Shown here one piece after another: positions 55,866 through 64,000 of a DNA stretch of 64,000 bases. Under the pieces are notes generated by a model that did not search any database, was not told where the DNA came from, and saw nothing but the letters and a program-made list of their open reading frames with translations. The translations under genes were made by a program, and so were the position numbers. The first letter of the stretch is position 1, and the number at the start of each line of letters is the position of its first letter. This stretch comes from a bacterium (GTDB taxonomy: Bacteria > Patescibacteria > CPR2 > UBA1875 > JAJYID01), in assembly GCA_030647205.1 (NCBI GenBank), contig JAUSJO010000002.1:310001-374000 (forward strand), given 5' to 3'.

Positions 55866-56864
55866 ATGGATAAAGCCAAAGGTAAAAAGAATCAATATAA
55901 AGCACATCTTTCCCGGGTACATTCTCGTCTTAACGCGCCGGATAATCTCGTGAAGCAAGTTGTGAGAGAAGCCACTGGTGAGGAAATCGTTGATAAAATA
56001 AGGATAATTGCGGGAGAAATCAATGAAGTCTACGATGTAACTTTAGGAAACGGAGGCAATGTTGTCGTTAGGATTTCACGACAAAAGAGGCCCGACTTTG
56101 GTCAAGAAGAGTGGGCTATCAAAAAGTGCATAGAAGCCGGGGTCCCTGCTCCGGAAGTTCTCTTGATTAAACACGTTCAAAATGGCGAAGAGTTATTATC
56201 CTTCTCGGTTTTAAGAAAGATTACAGGAGTGACCCTGGATACTATAGTAGATTCTAAGGGATGGAGCAGTGAACAGGTCAAAGATTATGCTGTACAGGCT
56301 GGTGAGATTTTGGCAAAGATGCACTCCATAAAAACTGATGGGTTTGGAGATATTGATGATACGGGTAAGGGAAAATACAAAAAATACGAGGATATTTTTC
56401 TGAAAGAAGTTAATAATAAGGAGGGTTACATGCAGTTAGCAAAAGACGTAAGTCTAGACCCCAAACTTATAGAAAAGGCTCTCGATATTTTGGCTAGTCA
56501 CAGGGATATATACGGAGAAGTTAAAGTCCCTCACTTGACTCATGGCGACTTTGCTCCAAAGCATATCATGGTTAATGATGGAAAAGTTGTCGGTATTTTA
56601 GACTTTGGACTGGTTGCCGGAAACTCTCCGGTTTACGATTTTGTTCGATGGGACTTTTGGTTTGGAGAGTCTTTTCCTATTGATTCAGTAAAAGAAGGAT
56701 ATACAAACAAAGATATTTTTAATGATAAGTCTATCCAGAAGCTGACATCTCTCATGATGGTATACTTAGGCCTGACAAATATATACTGGTATCATATGAC
56801 GAGTTATGATGAAGGAGTCGATAGAATAAAAAACAAGCTAATTTCAGAGCTAGAATCTTTCTAA
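55866..56864 (+). CDS. APH-like phosphotransferase
   Basis: 332 residues. A kinase-like fold: VVVRISR in the N-lobe, LTHGDFAPKHIMV (catalytic loop, Asp near 227) and ILDFGLV (metal-binding Asp near 247). The family contains aminoglycoside, choline, homoserine and methylthioribose kinases. Nothing points to antibiotic resistance. ATG 55866 has AAAGGAAT upstream. Its place just before the CoaB-aldolase gene makes a sugar- or salvage-type substrate possible. Confidence 0.85.
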   Translation: MDKAKGKKNQYKAHLSRVHSRLNAPDNLVKQVVREATGEEIVDKIRIIAGEINEVYDVTLGNGGNVVVRISRQKRPDFGQEEWAIKKCIEAGVPAPEVLLIKHVQNGEELLSFSVLRKITGVTLDTIVDSKGWSSEQVKDYAVQAGEILAKMHSIKTDGFGDIDDTGKGKYKKYEDIFLKEVNNKEGYMQLAKDVSLDPKLIEKALDILASHRDIYGEVKVPHLTHGDFAPKHIMVNDGKVVGILDFGLVAGNSPVYDFVRWDFWFGESFPIDSVKEGYTNKDIFNDKSIQKLTSLMMVYLGLTNIYWYHMTSYDEGVDRIKNKLISELESF

Positions 56865-56918
56865 GGCAAAATACCGTTATGAAAGCAAAATAACCTTGAT
56901 AAAAAGCATAAATTGTAG

Positions 56919-56924
56919 TATAAT
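56919..56924 (+). promoter_or_regulatory. -10 element of the CoaB-aldolase operon
   Basis: TATAAT with a leader of about 21 nt to ATG 56952. Confidence 0.5.
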
Positions 56925-56951
56925 TTTTTATTCTTAAGTTAAGGTTGTGAA

Positions 56952-58226
56952 ATGAAGATATTGATTACAGCAGGCGGGACTATTTCTAGGATCGATGACG
57001 TCAGGCACATCGGTAACTTCAGCTCGGGCTCTTTCCCATCAAAAATAGCAGAGGTGGCTCTCCAGAAGAAACACGAGGTTATTTATCTTCATGCAAAGAA
57101 GGCTCGGACACCTTTTGATGCACAAAATGTTTTGGATCTGAATGAGGCGATAAAGATGAGTAAGGAAGATCTGAAGAAAAAATATTTAGATATCCAGAGT
57201 CTAGAGTCAAACTTGAGACTGGCCTCATTTGAAACGGTAGACGAGTATATGCAGTCAGTGGAAAAGATCCTTAAGAAAGAAAAAGTAGATGTCATTTTTC
57301 TGGCGGCGGCTGTTTCTGATTATTCTCCCCCGAAGGTAGAAGGGAAGATCTCGTCTGACAAAGAAAAACTGACTATAGAACTTAAAAGAACTCCTAAGGT
57401 AATAAAACATATCAAAAAATGGGCTCCAAATCCTATCTTTCAGGTTGGATTTAAGCTTCTCTCAGGAGTTTCCGAGGAAGAGCTCGCGGAAGCTGCGTAC
57501 AAGTCGGGGCTAGAAAACAAGTCAAATTTGACAGTTGCGAACGATCTTGAAAAGATCAAGAATGGTGCAAGGGAAGTTTTTTTGGTTACTCCGGAAAAGG
57601 GAAAAATTAAGATAAAAGAACCTGATGTCTCAAAGAAAGTTTTTGAGTTTGTCGAAAAAAGAGCAAAGACAACATTTTTTAAAACTAAGGTTGAGGCGGA
57701 AAGGGGTTTAGAACTAAAGTTTGAGAAACTCTTTGCTGAGATGAAAGAAGCGGTTGCAGAACTTTACGAAAGAAATTTGCTTGAAGAGTTTTATTCGGGA
57801 AGCGGACATTTCCATGGGAGCGTTTCTCTAAGGGTCGATGAGGATAAGTTTTTAATAACGGGGAGAGAGACGGATAAAAGAAACCTTAAATCTGAAGAAA
57901 TAGCTTTGGTTGATAAGGTTGATCTGAAAAAAAGAGAAGTTTTTACGAGATCGCTTAGCGGTAAAAAACCATCTCTAAATGCTGTACTTTCTTTCGAAAT
58001 ATTCAAGAAATTCCCCGAAGCAAATGTTATTGTCCATACTCATAGCAAAGTTCCAAAAATCCCAGAAACTTCTTTTGCTTACCCTCCGGGGACCTTGGAA
58101 TATAGTTTAGGTCCGATAGAGCTTCTAAAAAAATCGAGGATGGTTAGCTTGAAGGATCATGGGCAGGTTACAATAGGTCAAGATTTAAAGGAAACGGTGG
58201 ATTATGTCACAAAAAATGTTAAATAG
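56952..58226 (+). CDS. CoaB-like domain fused to class II aldolase/adducin domain
   Basis: 424 residues. The N-terminal half (1-235) matches the phosphopantothenate-cysteine ligase (CoaB) fold: ITAGGTISRIDDVRHIGNFS, FLAAAVSDY and VANDLEKI. The C-terminal half (255-424) matches class II aldolase/adducin: GSGHFHGSVSLRV, FLITGRETDK, VIVHTHS (metal His near 362 and 364) and LKDHGQVTIG (His near 403). The CoaC decarboxylase half is absent. Such a fusion is unusual. Class II aldolases include methylthioribulose-phosphate dehydratase and sugar-phosphate aldolases. It overlaps the next gene by 23 nt. Confidence 0.8.
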   Translation: MKILITAGGTISRIDDVRHIGNFSSGSFPSKIAEVALQKKHEVIYLHAKKARTPFDAQNVLDLNEAIKMSKEDLKKKYLDIQSLESNLRLASFETVDEYMQSVEKILKKEKVDVIFLAAAVSDYSPPKVEGKISSDKEKLTIELKRTPKVIKHIKKWAPNPIFQVGFKLLSGVSEEELAEAAYKSGLENKSNLTVANDLEKIKNGAREVFLVTPEKGKIKIKEPDVSKKVFEFVEKRAKTTFFKTKVEAERGLELKFEKLFAEMKEAVAELYERNLLEEFYSGSGHFHGSVSLRVDEDKFLITGRETDKRNLKSEEIALVDKVDLKKREVFTRSLSGKKPSLNAVLSFEIFKKFPEANVIVHTHSKVPKIPETSFAYPPGTLEYSLGPIELLKKSRMVSLKDHGQVTIGQDLKETVDYVTKNVK

Positions 58227-58965
58227 TTTAGATGGAAACGCATATGAGGATTTTCCTGAATACTACGATCTTTTGTACCAAAGATACTTTAAAAGCGTTC
58301 CCAAATTTATCTCTCTGATTGAAACAGAGACGAAAAAAGGATGGAAACTGCTTGAAATAGCGGCAGGAACAGGTGAGGTTGTTATCCCTCTTTTGGAGGA
58401 TGGTTATGATGTGACGAGTTTTGATTTAAATGAGGGGATGCTAAAAGAACTTCAAAAAAAGGCGAGCATAAAGGGTTTAGCGGCAAAGGTGATACATGGG
58501 GATATGAATGAGATAGACTTCTTAGAAGCTTTTGACCTTATTTACATGCGGCAGTCTATAAACTATTTTCTAGGAGAAAACAATCTTCAAAACGGATTAA
58601 AGAAAATCAACAGAGCCTTGAAGCCTGGTGGTAAGTTTATCTTTAATGCTCCAAACTTTAGGAAAGAGCAACCAGATTATCCCGTAGTAAAAAATATTTA
58701 TGAATATGGAGATAGATATGCTTTTGTTTTGGAGACAAATGAACTTGACGGAAGGATTCTAAAACACGCTCAGGATTCGATCGTTTGGAAAGACGGAGGG
58801 CAGCCTAGATATATCAAGGATTCAAATGATTTTTATATGTATACAAAAGAGGAGTTCGATAAAAGTCTAGAAAAGGCGGGATTTCCAGAGAGAAAAATCT
58901 TGGGAGGAGACTTAAGGGTGTATAAGGAAGATAGTAAAACTATCTATGGAGTGGCTAAAAAATGA
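58204..58965 (+). CDS. Class I SAM-dependent methyltransferase
   Basis: 253 residues. LLEIAAGTGEVVIPLLEDGYDVTSFDLN is the SAM-binding motif I and the acidic end of strand 2; GDMNEIDFLEAFDLIYM and ALKPGGKFIFNAPN are motifs II and III. The substrate is unknown. The start at ATG 58204 lies inside the previous gene; ATG 58216 is an alternative. Its stop overlaps the aminotransferase start by 4 nt. Confidence 0.88.
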   Translation: MSQKMLNSLDGNAYEDFPEYYDLLYQRYFKSVPKFISLIETETKKGWKLLEIAAGTGEVVIPLLEDGYDVTSFDLNEGMLKELQKKASIKGLAAKVIHGDMNEIDFLEAFDLIYMRQSINYFLGENNLQNGLKKINRALKPGGKFIFNAPNFRKEQPDYPVVKNIYEYGDRYAFVLETNELDGRILKHAQDSIVWKDGGQPRYIKDSNDFYMYTKEEFDKSLEKAGFPERKILGGDLRVYKEDSKTIYGVAKK

Positions 58966-59858
58966 GTTTATCAGAAAAAATATGGTTTGATGGGAAAATA
59001 GTTGATAAGGCAGATGCGAATGCATTCTTCTTTAACCAAGCGTTGAACTTCGGAGCAAGTGTTTTTGACGGAATCAGAATATATGATACAAAAAATGGTC
59101 CATGTCTTTTCAGGATTGATGACCATATAGATAGGTTCTTTTATTCTCTTCATGCCTTGAGGATGAAATCGGGTTTTTCTAAGGAGGACTTGAAAAGAGC
59201 GGTTATAGAGATTGCCAAAGAAAATAAGATTACCAGCGGTTATGTCCGTCCGCTCTCTTTCTACTCAGAACCAAAAATGGGGATCAATATTTTGGACTCT
59301 AAAGTTAGCACAGCCATCCTTACTTGGCCATGGGACGATGGTTCAAGGCAAAAGCCAGTTACTGTAAAAATCTCCAAATATAAAAGACTTTCACCCGAGA
59401 GTGCTGATCTACGGGCAAAGATCGGAGGGTATTATGCACCTGGAATCTTAGCTTTTATAGATGCTAGAGAAGCCGGATATGATCTCCCTATGATGCTTGA
59501 TGAAAATGGAAATATTGCCGAAGGAGCAGTCAGTAACTTTTTCTTTGTTAAAGACGGAAAGCTTTACGTTCCAAGGGCCGATAAGATTCTCGAGGGCATT
59601 ACCAGCAGCACAATTGTTTCTTTGGCTGAAGATTTGGGGATAGAGGTAATATTGGCAGACTTTAGCCCGGAAGATCTAAAGAGTGCTGAAGAAGCATTTT
59701 TCACGAGTACCGGCGCGAAGCTCCAGCAAATAGAAAGGATTGAATCATTTTTCACTTCTAAAGGCTTTGAAGTGACCGAGAAGATACAGGGGTATTTTGA
59801 GCAAGTTGTGGGTGGAGAAGTCGAGAAGTATACGAAATGGCTAACCCCTGTAGTTTAA
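58962..59858 (+). CDS. Class IV aminotransferase, branched-chain type
   Basis: 298 residues. KIWFDGKIV at the start, FGASVFDGIRIY, YVRPLSFY, AKIGGYYAPGILA with the likely PLP lysine, and NIAEGAVSNFFFVKDG fit branched-chain aminotransferases (IlvE type); D-amino-acid transaminase or lyase cannot be excluded. PLP-dependent amino transfer between branched amino acids and 2-oxoglutarate is the usual reaction. No other branched-chain pathway gene is here. ATGA overlap with the methyltransferase. Confidence 0.87.
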   Translation: MSLSEKIWFDGKIVDKADANAFFFNQALNFGASVFDGIRIYDTKNGPCLFRIDDHIDRFFYSLHALRMKSGFSKEDLKRAVIEIAKENKITSGYVRPLSFYSEPKMGINILDSKVSTAILTWPWDDGSRQKPVTVKISKYKRLSPESADLRAKIGGYYAPGILAFIDAREAGYDLPMMLDENGNIAEGAVSNFFFVKDGKLYVPRADKILEGITSSTIVSLAEDLGIEVILADFSPEDLKSAEEAFFTSTGAKLQQIERIESFFTSKGFEVTEKIQGYFEQVVGGEVEKYTKWLTPVV

Positions 59859-59866
59859 CATTTTTG

Positions 59867-59875
59867 TGGTATAAT
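59867..59875 (+). promoter_or_regulatory. Extended -10 for a leaderless transcript
   Basis: TGGTATAAT ends 7 nt before ATG 59883. Confidence 0.6.
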
Positions 59876-59882
59876 TCTTCTT

Positions 59883-60293
59883 ATGAAAATATTTATCGTC
59901 TGCAGCAAAAAATTCTACGGCAAGATTCCAGATATTCAGAAAACTCTGGAAGAAAATTGTCACGTTATAACGTTGCCAAACTTTTTCGATGATCCCGGAG
60001 CTGAAGCAAAGGTCAGGGCCCAGGGAAATGAGGAACATTCAAAATGGAAAGCGGAGCTGCTTAACCATAGCGCCGATGTCATTGATAACAATGATGCAGT
60101 TTTGGTTCTAAACTTTGATAAAGATAAAATGAAGAATTACATCGGTGGCGCAACATTTCTAGAAATGTATGATGCCTTTCGTCTCGGCAAAAAAATCTAT
60201 ATGTATAATGATGCTCCGGAAGGAATCCTGCATGACGAGATTATTGGATTCGATCCTATTATTATCAACGGTGATTTAACTAAAGTGGTATAG
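59883..60293 (+). CDS. Nucleoside 2-deoxyribosyltransferase-like protein
   Basis: 136 residues. MKIFIVCSKKFYG at the start, an Asp-rich middle (VIDNNDAVLVLNFDK) and GGATFLEMYDAFRLGKKIYMYN match the fold in which the Glu acts in glycosyl transfer. Short, as in many CPR relatives. A nucleotide-salvage role is likely; the exact substrate is unknown. Its TAG stop lies inside the -10 of the next gene. Confidence 0.72.
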   Translation: MKIFIVCSKKFYGKIPDIQKTLEENCHVITLPNFFDDPGAEAKVRAQGNEEHSKWKAELLNHSADVIDNNDAVLVLNFDKDKMKNYIGGATFLEMYDAFRLGKKIYMYNDAPEGILHDEIIGFDPIIINGDLTKVV

Positions 60294-60294
60294 T
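60286..60294 (+). promoter_or_regulatory. Extended -10 overlapping a stop codon
   Basis: TGGTATAGT ends 6 nt before ATG 60301 and contains the TAG stop of the previous gene. Confidence 0.5.
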
Positions 60295-60300
60295 TTCCTT

Positions 60301-60840
60301 ATGGAGCTAATCAAAGAAATATTTGAGCGCGATGTTACGGGAGATGTCTACCCGGACGTTAACTATGATGATTTTGATATTCGGGTCTCCACAAAATCCA
60401 TCTTATTAAATGATGATGGGAAACTTGGCCTGATTCACTTCAAGCATTCGGGACTTTTTATGCTGCCTGGCGGTAAGCAAGAAGATGGTGAGGAGACTGA
60501 AGACGCTTTGAAAAGAGAGGTCAAAGAAGAAACGGGCTATAAAGTTGAGATAGTGAAAGGGCTCGGTATAACTATAGATTATAAAGAAAAGATAAGGCAG
60601 AAAAATATAAATTACTACTATGTCTGTAAAACTATTGGGGAACAGGGTGAAAGAGAACTTACGGAAACCGAGAAAGAGAATGGTATTCCCGATCTGGTAT
60701 GGATGACTCTAGGTGAGGCGGTCAAAACTCAAGGCAACAAAATCGAAACAAGTGAATATGACACTTATATTTCAAAGTTTATTCAGGCCGTGCAGCTAGA
60801 GGCACTGAAGGAATATAAAAACGCAAAAAAGTTGATGTAA
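60301..60840 (+). CDS. NUDIX hydrolase
   Basis: 179 residues. GGKQEDGEETEDALKREVKEETGY is written here in two parts as the NUDIX box: GGKQEDGEE then REVKEETGY. A nucleotide or nucleotide-sugar pyrophosphohydrolase, substrate unknown. It is the second NUDIX gene in the window and is not closely like the one at 11200. Leaderless start predicted. Confidence 0.88.
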   Translation: MELIKEIFERDVTGDVYPDVNYDDFDIRVSTKSILLNDDGKLGLIHFKHSGLFMLPGGKQEDGEETEDALKREVKEETGYKVEIVKGLGITIDYKEKIRQKNINYYYVCKTIGEQGERELTETEKENGIPDLVWMTLGEAVKTQGNKIETSEYDTYISKFIQAVQLEALKEYKNAKKLM

Positions 60841-60859
60841 GCATGGGATGGAGCTTTTG

Positions 60860-60868
60860 TGTTATAAT
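60860..60868 (+). promoter_or_regulatory. Extended -10 for a leaderless transcript
   Basis: TGTTATAAT ends 7 nt before ATG 60876. Confidence 0.6.
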
Positions 60869-60875
60869 TTGAACC

Positions 60876-61532
60876 ATGAAATTCTTACTTACATCCGGCG
60901 GAATATCAAATAAAACCATTGAGAAATCTTTCTTTGATTTGGCTGGAAAGCCGAAAGAAGAAATAAAAGTTGCTTATATCCCGACAGCTGCGAATGTTGA
61001 GACGGGAGACAAATGGTGGATGATTAAGGATTTGGTTGATCTTAAAAATATGGAACTTGGGCAGATTGACATTGTTGATATTTCTGCGCTCCAAAAGAAA
61101 ATGATGATTGAGAGGCTGAAAGAGGCAAATGTCTTTTTCATTGAGGGCGGAAACACTTTTTATTTAATGCATTGGATTAAAAAATCAGGTCTAATCGAAC
61201 TTTTGCCGGATCTTTTAAAAACGAGGGTTTGGGTTGGGGTAAGTGCCGGCAGTATGGCTGTCGGAAGGGGCATACTGAATGACGAAGATAGGCAGATAGC
61301 AAAAGATATTTTGGGCGAAGATGTGGGGACTGAGGGTCTTGGTTATGTTGACTTTAGCATAAAGCCGCATTATCTATCTCCTTTGTTTGAAGGCAGAGAC
61401 AAAGCTAGTGTTGCTAAAGAAGCAGAGCAGTTTGAAGAGCCGATGTATGCGCTTGATGACCATTCTGCAGTTGTTGTCGATGGCGACAAAGTTAAGGTTG
61501 TGTCGGAGGGCAAGTGGGAGAAGTTTGAATGA
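60876..61532 (+). CDS. Peptidase E-like (S51) protein
   Basis: 218 residues. FIEGGNTFYLMHWI and GVSAGSMAVG (nucleophile Ser near 123) are the S51 signatures, with DDHSAVVVDGDKV late. S51 enzymes cleave Asp-X dipeptides; cyanophycinase-like relatives exist. Cytoplasmic peptide recycling is likely. It overlaps the next gene by 4 nt (ATGA). Confidence 0.9.
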   Translation: MKFLLTSGGISNKTIEKSFFDLAGKPKEEIKVAYIPTAANVETGDKWWMIKDLVDLKNMELGQIDIVDISALQKKMMIERLKEANVFFIEGGNTFYLMHWIKKSGLIELLPDLLKTRVWVGVSAGSMAVGRGILNDEDRQIAKDILGEDVGTEGLGYVDFSIKPHYLSPLFEGRDKASVAKEAEQFEEPMYALDDHSAVVVDGDKVKVVSEGKWEKFE

Positions 61533-62011
61533 ATAATGAAAATATTGAAATAAGGCCAGTCCATGAGAATGAGCTAGATACGGTTGCCGGCATTTATAAA
61601 GAAGCCTTTATCTCTAGCGGCTTTGAAGAAGGATGGACCGATGAAACTGCCAAGCAAAAAGTAGAGTTTCTCTACAAACTCCAGCCTGATTTATTTTTGA
61701 TAGCTATCTGTGACGGGCAGATTGCCGGAGGAATAGCCTCGGTGGTTAAGCCGTGGTGGACCAAACCTTATATTTCAGATCTTGATATTTTTATCGACCT
61801 TAACTTTCAGGGAAAAGGTCTCGGAAAGATACTCTTAAAAAGACATTTAGAGGAAGCAATCGAAAAATACGGTATCGAATCCGTGGAAACATCTGCCGCA
61901 TTAAAGACGGAGTTCCCACTCAGCTGGTATAAAAGAATAGGTTTGCAGCCAATCACCAAGGCTGTCTATATAGAGGGCAAAGCAGAAGAGATACTTAAGA
62001 AAATAAAGTAG
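61529..62011 (+). CDS. GNAT-family N-acetyltransferase
   Basis: 160 residues. LDIFIDLNFQGKGLGKILLKRHL is the acetyl-CoA-binding region (V/I-x-x-x-x-Q-G-x-G-x-G/A type) and SWYKRIGLQ the late motif. The substrate is unknown. Translationally coupled to peptidase E. Confidence 0.85.
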   Translation: MNNENIEIRPVHENELDTVAGIYKEAFISSGFEEGWTDETAKQKVEFLYKLQPDLFLIAICDGQIAGGIASVVKPWWTKPYISDLDIFIDLNFQGKGLGKILLKRHLEEAIEKYGIESVETSAALKTEFPLSWYKRIGLQPITKAVYIEGKAEEILKKIK

Positions 62012-62056
62012 CCATGGGGCGAAAATAATATTTTTTGTGGTATAAGCGTCCAAGAA

Positions 62057-62065
62057 TGGTATAAT
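62057..62065 (+). promoter_or_regulatory. Extended -10 of the gene at 62149
   Basis: TGGTATAAT; a second TGGTATAAG lies 19 nt upstream at 62038-62046. The start is expected near 62072, right at an ATG (62073) of a 27-codon frame that overlaps the next gene's start. Confidence 0.55.
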
Positions 62066-62075
62066 AGTTTCAATG

Positions 62076-62110
62076 GAGGGAGCACAAAGCTGTCTCTTCT
62101 TTTTGTTCAA
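62076..62110 (+). promoter_or_regulatory. Attenuator-like leader hairpin
   Basis: GAGGGAGC and GCTGTCTC pair with one mismatch and one wobble over ACAAA, followed by TTCTTTTT, directly behind the promoter. Confidence 0.4.
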
Positions 62111-62148
62111 AGTAATTCCTACAACGAATAGTAAAGGAGAACAGAAAC

Positions 62149-62484
62149 ATGATTGATGCGATGTCAAACTATGCCGGCTTCGAAGAGGATCTTGAATCGC
62201 CGAGAGACGGACTCATGCACATGGCTTGCGCGGCGCTGGACTACACAGGATTTCCCATGTTTGCATGGAGCAGCCCTGTTTACCAAGAAATGGGCAAAGC
62301 GTTTGATGCCTGTCTCTCAGCACGGCTTCAGCCAAGAGTTGTAATGGCTCTCATTATGTCAGAAAAAAGAGAGCCGGTCTGTAACGATCTGGATGAGACC
62401 ATCAACTTCGCCAAAAGCATAAATAAGCAGATCGAAGAGATTATAGACCAAATGGCCGATAATCACATGAACAGTCATCTCTAA
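62149..62484 (+). CDS. Hypothetical protein, 111 residues
   Basis: Not recognised; mainly helical and soluble, with several Met and Cys residues in the first half. ATG 62149 has AAAGGAGA upstream; a second ATG lies at 62161. It has its own promoter, leader hairpin and terminator, so it is a single-gene unit. Confidence 0.65.
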   Translation: MIDAMSNYAGFEEDLESPRDGLMHMACAALDYTGFPMFAWSSPVYQEMGKAFDACLSARLQPRVVMALIMSEKREPVCNDLDETINFAKSINKQIEEIIDQMADNHMNSHL

Positions 62485-62490
62485 AATACA

Positions 62491-62527
62491 AAGGCGGGGT
62501 GCCGAAAGGTTCCCCGCTATTTTCTTT
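62491..62527 (+). terminator. Intrinsic terminator
   Basis: GCGGGG (62494-62499) pairs with CCCCGC (62512-62517), with an inner CC-GAAA-GG hairpin, followed by TATTTTCTTT. Confidence 0.85.
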
Positions 62528-62562
62528 GGATAATTATGGGTCGAGGGAAGTTGGGGTTTTTG

Positions 62563-62571
62563 TGATATAAT
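62563..62571 (+). promoter_or_regulatory. Extended -10 for a leaderless transcript
   Basis: TGATATAAT ends 7 nt before ATG 62579. Confidence 0.6.
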
Positions 62572-62578
62572 TTTGGCT

Positions 62579-64000
62579 ATGGACATGAAAGAAATACCAT
62601 CAAATGAGCCGGAGAAAGAGGCGGATTTAGTTGCATCGGAAAGTGATAATCTTTTGGAAGAGGTGTCTCAAAATGAAGGCGTGGATATTCCCATTGAAAG
62701 CGATGAAACAGCGAAGGAAATAGAAAAGTACAGACAGGAACTTTCAGGCGGCGGAAGTAAAGTTGAGGGAACTGAACAGCTTAGGATTAAGCATCAAAAA
62801 GATATTACTCCTGTTAGCATTGCAGAAAAAGACAGGGAGGATATAGAGTCATTTTCTGCAGAAAGTTTGAAGGAGCTGGAGAAAACCTATGAGCCGGGAT
62901 TTGGTATTTTCCCTGCGTCTGACCCTAAAGAAAACTTCTATGAACAGATCTGGACTCGTGACTTTGCTCATGCCTCGGGAAATTTTTTTGAGACCCAAAA
63001 TCCACAAGCGGTTAAGGATTCTTTGGAAACTATTTTTTCTCACCAAAAAGAAAATGGTATGCTTCCCCTAAGGGTTGAGAAGCAGTACATGATGTTAAAA
63101 CTCACACCGTTTCTCAGAGGACTTGCAAAACCAATGTTCAATATCATTGAAAGGAAAATCAAAGGTAGGGAGGAGAGGCCTGTTTATGAAGGCCAGGATT
63201 TTTCAGGAGCGGAAGATACAGTGCCGGCAGCTATTATCGCAGCTGGTGAATTTTTCGTTACTTCACAAGAAGGAAGAAAGTTTGCGGAGGAAAACTTTGA
63301 TAAGCTAAAACTGGCTCTTGATTTCTTTGAAACGAAAGTGGATCCGGCAGACGGTCTTGCATCTGTAAAAACAAAGAATTCTGACTGGTTGGATAGTATA
63401 AAAAGGACAGGGAAACTTGGTGGGATCAATGTTTTATGGGCGAGATCCCTTAAGATGATGAGTTTCATGGCTTCCCAGCTTGGTAAAGATGAAGATGCGC
63501 ATGAATACCGAGAGAAATTTCAGAAAACAAAGGCTGTAATTATGGAAAAACTTTATGATAAAGAGGGGGCTTACTTTCGAGCGGAGGAAGGGACAAACAG
63601 GATCGAAGCTACAGCATCTATTTTTGGGTCTCTCTATCTTTTAGGTCCAGCAGAATGCGCAAGGGTTCAAGAAACTTTAAAAAGTAGGCTCAAAGCACCC
63701 TCAGGATTAAAAAATTTTGATCCGCCGTATCCGCGGAAACAGGTTCTCACCCCTCACAAACTTATAGGACTTTCCGGTTATCAGAACGAGTTTGTCTGGC
63801 CATGGGTGACATGTCAGAATATCCAAGCGAAGATAAAAATTGCCCGAGAACATCAGGACAGTGTTGTAAGGGATCGGTTCAAGAAAGAGGCTGTTGAAGA
63901 TCTTTTGGATATGACCAAACTTTTTAAAGATGCGGGTGGGGCTTATGAGATTTTTGAGCCCGATAGCAGAAAGCCGGCAATAAAAAGATTTTACAAACCG
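62579..64000 (+). CDS. Six-hairpin glycosidase-like protein, cut by window end
   Basis: 474 codons from ATG 62579 are open to the last base with no stop, so the 3' end is missing. An acidic, probably disordered N-terminus of about 75 residues precedes an (alpha/alpha)6-barrel glycosidase-like domain: YEQIWTRDFAHASG near 122-135, HQKENGMLPLR, and SGYQNEFVWPWVT near 398-410. These resemble amylo-alpha-1,6-glucosidase or neutral-invertase-like enzymes (GH15/GH37/GH100-type fold). No signal peptide, so it probably acts in the cytoplasm on stored or imported sugar polymers. The exact family is open. Confidence 0.8.
   Translation, partial: MDMKEIPSNEPEKEADLVASESDNLLEEVSQNEGVDIPIESDETAKEIEKYRQELSGGGSKVEGTEQLRIKHQKDITPVSIAEKDREDIESFSAESLKELEKTYEPGFGIFPASDPKENFYEQIWTRDFAHASGNFFETQNPQAVKDSLETIFSHQKENGMLPLRVEKQYMMLKLTPFLRGLAKPMFNIIERKIKGREERPVYEGQDFSGAEDTVPAAIIAAGEFFVTSQEGRKFAEENFDKLKLALDFFETKVDPADGLASVKTKNSDWLDSIKRTGKLGGINVLWARSLKMMSFMASQLGKDEDAHEYREKFQKTKAVIMEKLYDKEGAYFRAEEGTNRIEATASIFGSLYLLGPAECARVQETLKSRLKAPSGLKNFDPPYPRKQVLTPHKLIGLSGYQNEFVWPWVTCQNIQAKIKIAREHQDSVVRDRFKKEAVEDLLDMTKLFKDAGGAYEIFEPDSRKPAIKRFYKP

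Noticed and set aside
55866..56864. Aminoglycoside resistance gene
   Set aside because: Only the general kinase-like fold is seen; the context is metabolic.
62073..62156. 27-codon frame starting at the transcription start before the gene at 62149
   Set aside because: It spans the leader hairpin and has no protein-like features; kept only as a note in the promoter entry.

Overview
The window looks like a chromosomal piece of a Candidate Phyla Radiation (Patescibacteria) bacterium, with moderate AT richness and the standard bacterial code: TGA ends several overlapping genes, which excludes the UGA-glycine lineages. The 16S gene is short, about 1455 nt, and reads GAATAGACGG where most bacteria have GAATTGACGG. 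Its 3' end keeps the CCTCCTT anti-Shine-Dalgarno. Gene content fits the group: many small zinc-ribbon proteins, large surface proteins, a TraG-like ATPase, gyrase, CTP synthase and Phe-tRNA synthetase. No IS element, prophage or CRISPR array was found. The sub-lineage cannot be named from this sequence alone.

Layout: 1-1519, three zinc-ribbon genes, two with hairpins that mask the ribosome site. 1660-5092, pyrG, two HExxH-type metalloprotease-like genes, an MBL hydrolase and tRNA-Pro. 5100-11210, a patch of unknown genes, an ABC exporter, rmuC and a probable small RNA, in which several genes share promoter and leader elements. 11200-17189, NUDIX, pheS-pheT and an L,D-transpeptidase. 17351-27443, a 2381-residue surface protein with 14 propeller repeats, followed by a low-complexity protein and a TraG/TraD-like ATPase. 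27633-32999, gyrB, a GNAT and gyrA. 33008-38647, a structured leader RNA, a lamin-tail surface protein, and a membrane-anchored solute-binding protein adjoining a histidine kinase. 38648-41026, 16S, tRNA-Ile, a small membrane protein and tRNA-Ala, with no 23S following. 41163-46694, a P-type ATPase and a radical SAM gene overlapping an IucA/IucC-like plus nucleotidyltransferase fusion. 46824-54947, typA, PIF1-like helicase, BtpA-like protein and unknowns. 54971-64000, EamA transporter, APH-like kinase, a CoaB-class II aldolase fusion, methyltransferase, aminotransferase, NUDIX, peptidase E, GNAT, and a glycosidase that runs off the end.

Two expression modes alternate. Many genes have a TGnTATAAT extended -10 ending 6 or 7 nt before an ATG, which predicts leaderless mRNA; all of these start with ATG. 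Other genes have AGGAGG-like sites and may start with GTG or TTG. Several of these have a hairpin plus U-tract close behind the promoter, like an attenuator. The best candidates for undescribed biology are the radical SAM/IucA-IucC-nucleotidyltransferase cassette, the shared promoter-leader element of the unknown genes, the small RNA at 11107-11210, the structured leader at 33043-33340, the solute-binding protein-kinase pair, and the CoaB-aldolase cluster.
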